The notes beneath the pieces were generated by a model. That model was not told the DNA's origin. It was given only the letters and a program-made list of their open reading frames with translations, and ran no database searches. This document shows, in pieces, positions 54,807 to 62,145 of a DNA stretch of 64,000 nt. The position numbers and the translations under genes were made by a program. The number at the start of each line of letters is the position of its first letter. Position 1 is the first letter of the stretch. The DNA comes from Bacteroidales bacterium UBA6377 (GTDB lineage Bacteria > Bacteroidota > Bacteroidia > Bacteroidales > UBA932). The DNA is taken from positions 62,001-126,000 of the forward strand of contig DJQV01000002.1 in NCBI GenBank assembly GCA_002438805.1, written 5' to 3'.

Positions 54807-56120
54807 TCAAGGTTTCAGACAACCTATCGGGATGACGAAGACTCCGTCTTCCGGACGCTTATAGGCGAAATCTCCGATGCCAGTCAGGACCATCAGGAAT
54901 GAAGGTGCTTTCATTCTGGATTGATCGATTTTTGCGGACAGTTCCTTAAGACTTTCAGCTCCTTCGCTAATAGGAGTCGAACCGCCGATCTTTACCTCCA
55001 CCAGCCCATACGAGCCGTTCCGCCGGTGAATCACAGCGTCGCATTCGAGATTGTTCTTGTCCCGATAGTGATAGACCTTACCGTCAAGAGCATCTGCGTA
55101 TACTCGAAGATCCCTTACCGCTAACGTCTCGAAAATCAATCCGAATGTCTCCATATCGTTGATAAGATCTTCCGGTCCAAGACCTAAAGCAGCCGTCGCT
55201 ATAGACGGGTCAATGAAATACCTTGTATCTGAAGTTCTTATGGCTGTCTTGCTCCTCAAGTTCGGATTCCAGGCGATGGAATCCTCAATTACGAAGATTT
55301 CTTTCAATGCCTTGATATAGTTGTATATGGTACTGTCGGACATCTGCTTGTCGCCATTGTTCTTGATGTCGGAAAGAATGGTTCCGGCAGTGGCTTGAGT
55401 CCCTTGATTACGGGCGTACGAGCGCATGATTCTCTTTGTCAGTTCTTCATCTCTTTCTGTATCATCGACCCTTTTGATATCATTGCTTACGACGGAATCA
55501 TAATAGTCAAATGCCTGGGCCAATGCGGCTCTTTCGCTTTTCTTCAAAACCGCTTTTGGCCATCCTCCACGGCATGTGAGATATGCAAGCCTGCTCAAGT
55601 CGATATTGCTTTTGCCCTCTAGTGTGTCCGAGTTGGAAAATAAATCTCCCAAACTTACATCTCCTGTGGAATCTTCTGACTCCCACAATGACATTGTACG
55701 CAATTTAAGTCGCGAAATACGCCCGGTTCCGGTGTGATGTATGTTCTCTTCCTCAATAATATTCCCTTTTTCATCCTTTTTCGGTCTCGGTGGAACGGCT
55801 GAGCCTGTAAGCATGAACTGACCATCTTCGTTGCGTTTGTCCACTTCGCTCCTGACTGCATCCCAAAATTGAGGCGCAATTTGCCACTCGTCAATGAGTC
55901 TGGGTGTTTTGCCTGCAAGAAGTCTTGAAATATTTGTCCTGGCCAGAGCAAGATTCTGGCCAAGTGTGTCCGTATCAGCCATGGACAGTATACTGCCAGC
56001 TTGCTGTGATGCCAGGGTCGTTTTTCCGCAGTACTTTGGCCCCTCGATAAGAACGGCTCCGGAAGACTCAAGTTTATAAGTAAGCAGCCGATCTGCTACT
56101 CTCTTTTTATAGTTGTTCAC
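54807..56120 (-). CDS. AAA ATPase of the AAA_14/DUF4143 group (divergent type)
   Basis: Read from a GTG at 56120 it gives 437 residues, starting V-N-N-Y-K-K-R-V-A-D-R-L-L, the usual family start. Walker A is VLIEGPKYCGKTTLA; PRLIDEWQIAPQFWD follows as the DEAQ-like Walker B region; FMLTGSAVPP is the sensor. The C-terminal DUF4143 part has a nuclease-like core, with Asp in NNLECDAVIHRR and E-x-K in YGLVEVKIGG. The frame stays open to 56297, but a promoter at 56137-56168 and the tandem repeats make that extension untranslated. It differs from the two copy-1-type ATPases flanking it. Its end is 77 bases from copy 1, in the same orientation. Confidence 0.8.
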   Translation of the reverse strand: MNNYKKRVADRLLTYKLESSGAVLIEGPKYCGKTTLASQQAGSILSMADTDTLGQNLALARTNISRLLAGKTPRLIDEWQIAPQFWDAVRSEVDKRNEDGQFMLTGSAVPPRPKKDEKGNIIEEENIHHTGTGRISRLKLRTMSLWESEDSTGDVSLGDLFSNSDTLEGKSNIDLSRLAYLTCRGGWPKAVLKKSERAALAQAFDYYDSVVSNDIKRVDDTERDEELTKRIMRSYARNQGTQATAGTILSDIKNNGDKQMSDSTIYNYIKALKEIFVIEDSIAWNPNLRSKTAIRTSDTRYFIDPSIATAALGLGPEDLINDMETFGLIFETLAVRDLRVYADALDGKVYHYRDKNNLECDAVIHRRNGSYGLVEVKIGGSTPISEGAESLKELSAKIDQSRMKAPSFLMVLTGIGDFAYKRPEDGVFVIPIGCLKP

Positions 56121-56136
56121 GGCAAAAAATTTTCGA

Positions 56137-56168
56137 CAAAAATAAGTATTTATTGTATTAAAAACAAA
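56137..56168 (-). promoter_or_regulatory. Promoter of the divergent-type ATPase
   Basis: Minus strand TTTG (56168-56165), 20 bases, TATTTTTG (56144-56137), a full consensus match. It predicts transcription from about 56130, just before the GTG at 56120, and so decides the start codon. Confidence 0.7.
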
Positions 56169-56186
56169 TGCGTTATATCTGAGTGA

Positions 56187-56257
56187 TGCGACAGTTGGCC
56201 GATTTTTGATGCGACAGTTGGCCGATTTTTGGTGCGACAGTTGGCCGATTTTTTTTT
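56187..56257. repeat. Three tandem 23-bp repeats in a divergent promoter region
   Basis: The unit begins TGCGACAGTTGGCCGATTTT and starts at 56187, 56210 and 56233, period 23; the first 21 bases are identical in all three copies. It lies between two divergent ATPase genes, upstream of both predicted -33 elements. It could be an operator array, an iteron-like site or a recombination site. Confidence 0.85.
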
Positions 56258-56271
56258 GATTTCGGAAATCG

Positions 56272-56302
56272 TTGCTGAAGTGAGAAATAATTGCCATATT
56301 TG
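56272..56302 (+). promoter_or_regulatory. Promoter of ATPase copy 2
   Basis: TTG (56272-56274), 20 bases, CATATTTG (56295-56302), one mismatch to the -7 consensus, 42 bases before the ATG at 56345. Confidence 0.5.
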
Positions 56303-56344
56303 CACTGAGTTTTTTGTGGCGAACGGCAGTAAAAATTCAGTAAG

Positions 56345-57598
56345 ATGAGGATAAATAGAGATATCTACCTTGACAGGTTGATTGCACGAGTTGGCAATGG
56401 GATGATTAAGGTCATCACGGGAGTACGCAGATCCGGGAAGTCGTATTTGCTCTTCAGTATATTTAGCGACTATCTTAAGACACAGGGAATTGACGAGTCT
56501 CACATTATTTCCGTCAAATTGGACGATTGGGAAAACCGTTCCTTGTGTGACCCGGACAACCTTTATTCCTATGTGAAATCCCGAATTGTGGACAGCGGAA
56601 ACTATTTCCTGCTTCTGGATGAAATACAACTGGTTTCACAGTTCGAATTTGTTCTTAATGGCCTGCAAAACCGACCTAATCTCGATATTTATGTCACTGG
56701 AAGCAACGCGAAATTATTATCTAAAGACATTATTACTGAATTTCGTGGCCGTGGCGATGAAATCAAGATCCGTCCGTTGAGTTTCAGTGAATTCATGCCG
56801 GTATACAAAGGTGATAAATTCACCGCTTTAAATGAGTATATGACCTATGGCGGTCTTCCGCAAATCCTTTCATTTGCAACGGAGGAGCAGAAATCGGAAT
56901 ATCTGAAGAATCTTTTCATCGAGACGTATCTCAAGGATATCACGCAGAGGTATGGCGTCAAGCAAGATGCTGAATTGTCAGAACTTGTGGACACGATGGC
57001 ATCATCAATAGGTGGTCTGACGAATCCGACCCGACTTGCAAATACATTCGAAAGCGTTAAAAATATCAAAATTTCCCCGAATACGATCAAGTTGTATTTG
57101 GACTATCTGTGTGATTCCTTTATTATGGAGCAGGTAATGAAATATGATGTCAAAGGGAGGAAATATATAGGAAGTCCATCAAAATACTACTTTGTTGACT
57201 GTGGACTCCGAAATGCAAGGTTGAATTTCAGGCAGATGGAGATGACGCATCTGATGGAAAATGTAATTTACAATGAGCTTCGTGTTCGTGGTTTTAACGT
57301 GGATGTGGGAAGTGTCGTAACCAGAGATACTGATACGAGTGGTAAGAGGGTTCAGAAGCAGTTGGAAGTTGATTTTGTATGTAACCAAGGGAGTCGTAGA
57401 TACTATGTCCAATCTGCATATAGGCTGGGAACAGAAGAAAAAGAAAAGCAGGAAAAAGCGTCTCTCATCAACATAGGAGATTCATTCAAGAAAATAATAG
57501 TAACAGGCGAGCCTATTCTTGTTCAGCGAGATGAGCAAGGTATTACGACGATGAGTATCTACGATTTCTTGCTGCGACAAGATTCTTTGGAACTGTAG
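56345..57598 (+). CDS. AAA ATPase of the AAA_14/DUF4143 group (copy 2)
   Basis: A 417-residue ATPase of the same type and length as copy 1 on the other side of the divergent gene. Walker A is VITGVRRSGKSYLLF, Walker B YFLLLDEIQLVSQFE, with IYVTGSNAKLLSKDI and ITEFRGRGDEIKIRPLSFSE after it. The C-terminal part has the nuclease-like KQLEVDFVCNQGSRRYYVQSAY. Many segments match copy 1 closely (Q-S-A-Y, MENVIYNELR, STNVSR or LTNPTRLANTF equivalents), but the sequences have diverged considerably, so the duplication is not recent. Function unknown. Confidence 0.82.
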   Translation: MRINRDIYLDRLIARVGNGMIKVITGVRRSGKSYLLFSIFSDYLKTQGIDESHIISVKLDDWENRSLCDPDNLYSYVKSRIVDSGNYFLLLDEIQLVSQFEFVLNGLQNRPNLDIYVTGSNAKLLSKDIITEFRGRGDEIKIRPLSFSEFMPVYKGDKFTALNEYMTYGGLPQILSFATEEQKSEYLKNLFIETYLKDITQRYGVKQDAELSELVDTMASSIGGLTNPTRLANTFESVKNIKISPNTIKLYLDYLCDSFIMEQVMKYDVKGRKYIGSPSKYYFVDCGLRNARLNFRQMEMTHLMENVIYNELRVRGFNVDVGSVVTRDTDTSGKRVQKQLEVDFVCNQGSRRYYVQSAYRLGTEEKEKQEKASLINIGDSFKKIIVTGEPILVQRDEQGITTMSIYDFLLRQDSLEL

Positions 57599-57635
57599 TA
57601 GAAGTCGTGCTGTTTTGATGTTTAGCCTCCGCACG

Positions 57636-57689
57636 AGGGAAAGGTGGCACCTGCGATGCTTTTGTGTTGAGCAGGTGCCCCTTCTCCTT
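57636..57689. repeat. Large imperfect hairpin in a 234-base non-coding gap
   Basis: GGCACCTGC (57646-57654) and GCAGGTGCC (57671-57679) are perfect 9-bp arms around 16 bases, and imperfect pairing extends outward to about 57636 and 57689. There is no T run. It may be a remnant of a mobile or REP-like element or a structured RNA. The rest of the gap, 57599-57832, shows no supported gene or clear promoter. Confidence 0.55.
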
Positions 57690-57832
57690 GCGCGACACCC
57701 ATCTGTTGCGATTGTTAAGGCGATTATATAAAACCATTGTTGTTGTGAAAAACTGTTATTATCTTTAAGGCAACCAATAAGATTTGCCATCCTAACCATC
57801 GGACGATTACATTAACGCCTGAAGTTTTTGAA

Positions 57833-58908
57833 ATGAGAAAAATTTATTCTTTTTTGTTCTTGCCGCTCTCTCTGGGCTGCTGTGGTATTTTGAGCTTAAT
57901 CTTTACCGGCTGTGTGCGGGATGTGGTGCTGGATGCGGGGGAGAGGCCGAAGGTGGTGGTGGAGTGCGTGCTGACGGACAGCAGTCCGCAGGAGTTGCGA
58001 CTCTCGTTCACCAAGGGGGCGTCGCTTACGGAAGCGCCGGAGCTGACAGAGGCGACGGCGCGGCTGCTCGATCTCACGAACAATTATCCTGCTGGGGAGT
58101 TCCGCCGCAGGGAGGACGGAGTCTGGATCCTCGACTATGCGGCGGTTCCACGGTATGGATACCGGCTTGAAGTTGAAGTTCCAGGATACGATCTGATATG
58201 GGCGGAGCAAAGGATGCTGACGGGGGATGATCTCTCTTGTGCATCTTATGCACCTTATTTGATTGATAGCTCAATCCCTGAATATAAAAACCTTGTCGGG
58301 ACAGAATATTCTTATACGACATTACGTTATAATACCTGGGTGTATGCAATGGACTATGATGAGAAGACAGGGAGTCATAGAATAGCTGAAGAGATTTGCA
58401 CTGACTGTGAACTCGTGGACAATTTCAACCTGACGGGTGACACGTACATCCCGGAGACGAGTGACACAGACTACTACGGGCGCGAGTTGCCTTCGGAGTT
58501 GTATCCATATCTGTCCGGAGCGTCCATTCATAGAAAATATCTGAGACTAAAAAAAGCGGCTCGGAAAAAGAAGAGTATTTTCTCATATCCGGAGATTTCA
58601 GAGGCCCATATTACTATTCTCTGAACAGATCCCCCGACAAACCGCGTGAGCCCTATGAAAACGAGGGGTATATTGTTTTCATGGCTGTATCGGATGATTA
58701 TGACCGGTATATAAAAGAGGCAATTGAATATACCACAAGGATGGGATCATCAGATGCCACAATCACTTTCCGCAGGGAGAACATATTTACCAATATCCAT
58801 GGTGGAGTCGGGATATTCGGGGCTCGGATTAAGAAAACAGGACAATGGATGCGTGCCTTTTATAATAAGAACACATCTTATCCGCTCATTCCAAAACCTC
58901 AAAGATAA
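57833..58908 (+). pseudogene. DUF4249 lipoprotein gene interrupted by a -1 frameshift
   Basis: The first 238 codons encode a DUF4249-like lipoprotein (signal peptide with lipobox IFTGC, then VVLDAGERPKVVVECVLTDS, QELRLSFTKGASLTEAPELTEATARL, DTDYYGRELPSELYPYLSG). At a run of seven A residues (58549-58555) the frame turns into nonsense and stops at 58624. The frame shifted by -1 continues perfectly (S-G-S-E-K-E-E-Y-F-L-I-S-G-D-F-R-G-P-Y-Y-Y) to the normal end at 58908 (ARIKKTGQWMRAFYNKNTS). Either one base was lost or gained in the A run, or ribosomes slip there. The next gene is a TonB receptor, the usual partner of DUF4249, and it is also damaged. Confidence 0.85.
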
Positions 58909-58916
58909 CTTTGCCA

Positions 58917-60751
58917 ATGAAAACAGCAACAATTACATTCATGCTTCTGCTGCCTGTCACATTGCAGGCGCAGGAGGTTACAGATACATTGAGCGCAGCT
59001 GTCAAGACCGGAGACAGAGCAATATGGGCAACAATCTCTTTTCAATTGACGGCGTGCAGATATACGGGCAGTCGCACCTTCTGGGGCTGACCACCGTTGT
59101 CCCGCAGTCGGTGATCGGAGACGTCTCACTGATAAAAGGCGGATTCGACGGCAGTGCCGGCAATTTCACGGCCTCCCATATACGACTGGAGACCAGGACC
59201 CCCGGTCATGACAAGTTGCGGCTCGGGGCCACGGTCAACAATTTCCTGCTCGGGGCTGAAGCTGAGGTTCCGGTATCCGACCGGCTTTCGCTCATGTTCT
59301 CGGGGCGGATATCCCCGTTGACTCTGGAATACAAGGCCCTCAAGGGCCTGATGAACTCGTACCTCGGTGATTTGAAGGACTTCCGGGCCGGCGTGGGGGA
59401 TGTTTATGGCAAGGTGCACTGGAAGATAGCTTCCGGGCAGAGCCTTGATGCTTCGGTTTTCATGAGCCATGACAATTATTCTTTTACTACGCCGTCAGGC
59501 GCTGATGACGCTTTTGGATGGAAGAATGCCATCACGATTCTCCGTTATCAGGGTCAGCTGGGCCGCTCGCGGCTAGACGCATCGGCATCCTACAACCACT
59601 ATGGCAACAGCCGTGAGCAGCGGACAGTTTTTCGCGGTGTGGAGAACCGTCTGTCTCTCTTGTCCACGCTGAGCGAGGCGAGCGCCTCCGTGTCGTTGAA
59701 GCGGCCTCTCGGGAAGTGGTTTGACATCACGGCCGGCGGCCAGTTTAGGTATGCGTTCTTCGCTCCTGGACAGGTGGCTTCCGTGACCAACCGGTCCAGA
59801 ACCTCTCTCGGCTCTGTCTATGTCAGCGGAGGGATCAACATCCCGAACAGATTTACTGCCAAGGCGGCTATAAGAGGCAATGTTTTCCATAACGCCAAAT
59901 ATCAAGGAGCGCGTAAGGATCCGGAATACAGCGCCTCTGCCAAGTGGAATGTGACAAGACACTTCGCCTTGGAGGCATCATATGACAGGACGGTGCAATA
60001 CTATCACACTCTTGAGGGTCTGCCTGTCGGATGGTCCATTGACCTTATTGTCCCGTCTGGGGATATGGTCTCGCCTGAGAGTGCGGAGCAGCTGAACTTC
60101 GGGACTTCGCTCGTTTTCGGAGGCCATTCCTTGTCTCTCGGAGCGTTCGGGAAGGAGATGGGCAATCTCGTACTCTACAAAGAGGCGCAGACTATGTTCA
60201 GCGGCGGGCTCGCTGGTTGGGAAGATAATGTCGATATCGGGATGGGAAAGGCGTACGGGGCTGAGTTCCTGTATGAGTATCACGGACGTGAACTCAATGT
60301 CCGGGCTGCCTACACGCTCTCCAAGACGACCCGGGAGGGGTTCGCTTCGGTCAATGACGGGAAGCCGTTCAACGCCCGCTTCGACCGCCGGCACGTCCTC
60401 AATGCTTCGGCGCAGTGGCGCGGATTCAGTCTTGCGTTCACTGCCCAGAGCGGACATTGGGAAAACGGTGCAGCTGAGACCTATACTATGCACATTCCTG
60501 GCCAGGAGTGGACGGCTGACTATTTCTCAACCATCAACAACTACAAGATGCCGGCGGTGATAAGGCTTGATGCCGGTTACGGATTCTCCAGGACTTGGGG
60601 CCGTTTCAAGCACGATTTCAATTTTGGCATCTGCAATGTGCTCAACCGTTTCAACCCGTTCATGCTCTATTTCGATGCCTCGACTGAAAGCTGGAAGGAA
60701 CTTGCCCTGCTGCCGTTCTGTCCGAATTTCAGTTACAGGATAAGCTTCTGA
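58917..60751 (+). pseudogene. TonB-dependent receptor with deleted plug region and frameshift
   Basis: The ATG at 58917 starts a good signal peptide (M-K-T-A-T-I-T-F-M-L-L-L) and the segment QEVTDTLSAAVKTGDRA, as in DUF4249-linked receptors. At about 59015-59024 the sequence jumps into another frame at the late plug motif MGNNLFSIDGVQIYGQSH and runs intact to the barrel end (PNFSYRISF, 60751). The missing stretch corresponds to most of the plug domain. The barrel itself is undamaged by stops. Read alone from an upstream ATG in the barrel frame there is no export signal. The gene is probably inactive. It starts 8 bases after the end of the DUF4249 gene. Confidence 0.82.
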
Positions 60752-60813
60752 AAAAACCGGCAACTTTTTTTTAACGGTTGCATAATGTTTGAAGACACTA
60801 AATTTTGCAGAAT

Positions 60814-60835
60814 AATAGTGTTTGCAAACATTATT
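60814..60835. promoter_or_regulatory. Palindromic operator candidate upstream of the fourth ATPase
   Basis: TGTTTGCAAACA (60819-60830) is a perfect 12-bp palindrome, partly extended to AATAGTGTTTGCAAACATTATT. A lone half-site AATGTTTG lies at 60784-60791. The palindrome sits just upstream of TAACTTTG (60839-60846), a -7 match for the gene starting at 60866, where a repressor or activator would be expected. Confidence 0.5.
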
Positions 60836-60838
60836 TCA

Positions 60839-60846
60839 TAACTTTG
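60839..60846 (+). promoter_or_regulatory. Candidate -7 element of the fourth ATPase
   Basis: TAACTTTG matches TAnnTTTG, 19 bases before the ATG at 60866. No TTG with the usual 19-20 base spacing; TTTG at 60821-60824 is within the palindrome and too close. Confidence 0.45.
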
Positions 60847-60865
60847 CATAATAATGTGACGGTGT

Positions 60866-62068
60866 ATGGAAGGACTTGACGAAATACTCAGAATTTACAA
60901 CAGGCGGCTTCAGGGCACGCCGGAAGGATTCAATCGCTATCTGATTGACAAAATAGACTGGCGTGACAACCTTATAGCCATAAAAGGAGCGAAAGGCACG
61001 GGAAAGACCACAATGCTGCTCCAGCACATAAAAGAATCCTTCACAGACAAGGATAAGGCGCTATACCTTTCTCTTGACAATTTGTGGTTCGAGACGCATT
61101 CCATAAATGACCTGATAGAGTATCATTACACGCACGGCGGCACGCACCTGTTCCTTGATGAAGTGCACTATTTCCCCAACTGGAAGACATTGATCAAAAA
61201 CATCAACGACGATTATCCTGGACTTCACGTTGTTTACACAGGTTCCTCGATGCTCAAAATAGACAGTGGCGTGGCCGACTTGTCAAGGAGGCAGTTGCCA
61301 TACACCCTTCACGGGATGTCTTTCCGGGAATATCTGTTCTACGAGGGGCTCACAGAAATAGAACCGATTACTCTTGACTTTCTTTTGAGCAATCACCGCC
61401 AGATCGCAGAAGACATCCTCTCAAAAGGTATGAAGATTCTGCCGCTGTTCGGTGACTATCTTCGTCACGGTTACTACCCATTTTACAAGAGCGTATATTC
61501 CGGATTCGAAATCAGATTGCAGCAAGTTGTCAACCACGTTCTTGAAAACGACTATCCGATAATAGAGGGAGTGGAGCAATCGACAATAAGGAAGACCAAG
61601 AAAATGTTTATGATTCTTGCAGAACAGGTTCCACAGACACCGAATATGTCCAATCTCTACAATGAATTGGAGACCGACAGGAATCAAGGTCTTAAGATGT
61701 TGTATGCCCTCGAAAAGGCAGGACTTTTGGCTTTGCTTTCCGATAAACCGAAGCACATTGACAAACTGTCGCGCCCTGAAAAGATATTCATGGACAATTC
61801 CAACCTGATGTACGCATACGCAACGAACCCGAACATCGGGACTGTACGGGAGACTTTCTTTCTTAGCCAATTAGCGGTCGATCACTCCGTTACTTACCCC
61901 ACAAAGGGAGATTTTCTGGTGGATGGAAAGTATCTGTTTGAAGTAGGCGGTCGCAAGAAATCATTTGAGCAAATCAAAGATGCGGCCGATAGCTATCTTG
62001 CTGTGGACGACACAGAAATCGGACACCACAACCGCATTCCTTTATGGATGTTCGGTCTGCTGTATTGA
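60866..62068 (+). CDS. AAA ATPase related to the AAA_14/DUF4143 group (third type)
   Basis: A 400-residue P-loop ATPase. Walker A is AIKGAKGTGKTTMLLQH (about residue 40), Walker B HLFLDEVHYFPNWKTL, sensor VVYTGSSMLKIDSG, then SRRQLPYTLHGMSFREYL, a layout shared with the other three ATPases. The C-terminal end has TKGDFLVDGKYLFEVGGRKKSFEQIK, a nuclease-like Asp/Glu-x-x-Lys arrangement. It is more distant from the others than copies 1 and 2 are from each other. It has its own promoter region with a palindrome and ends 42 bases before a terminator. Function unknown. Confidence 0.8.
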   Translation: MEGLDEILRIYNRRLQGTPEGFNRYLIDKIDWRDNLIAIKGAKGTGKTTMLLQHIKESFTDKDKALYLSLDNLWFETHSINDLIEYHYTHGGTHLFLDEVHYFPNWKTLIKNINDDYPGLHVVYTGSSMLKIDSGVADLSRRQLPYTLHGMSFREYLFYEGLTEIEPITLDFLLSNHRQIAEDILSKGMKILPLFGDYLRHGYYPFYKSVYSGFEIRLQQVVNHVLENDYPIIEGVEQSTIRKTKKMFMILAEQVPQTPNMSNLYNELETDRNQGLKMLYALEKAGLLALLSDKPKHIDKLSRPEKIFMDNSNLMYAYATNPNIGTVRETFFLSQLAVDHSVTYPTKGDFLVDGKYLFEVGGRKKSFEQIKDAADSYLAVDDTEIGHHNRIPLWMFGLLY

Positions 62069-62110
62069 CAGTGGCCTTACTGATGTAAATGTCGGAAACT
62101 TTGTGACAAC

Positions 62111-62145
62111 ATAAAAAATCCGGGGTCATGCCCCGGATTTTTTAT
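62111..62145. terminator. Bidirectional rho-independent terminator
   Basis: A perfect 15-bp stem (62111-62125 with 62131-62145) around a TCATG loop, with GC core CCGGGG/CCCCGG and A/T flanks that give a T run in both directions. It serves the convergent ATPase and GH105-CE12 genes. Confidence 0.9.

Noticed and set aside
56187..56257. CRISPR array
   Set aside because: Repeats are directly adjacent with no unique spacers of normal length, and no cas genes are present.
56121..56297. N-terminal extension of the divergent-type ATPase through the tandem repeats
   Set aside because: A consensus promoter lies at 56137-56168 and the family-like protein begins at the GTG at 56120, so the extension is upstream of the transcript.
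57482..57799. Possible minus-strand gene covering the gap after ATPase copy 2
   Set aside because: It overlaps the ATPase 3' end antisense, has low-complexity composition, and shows no recognisable domain.
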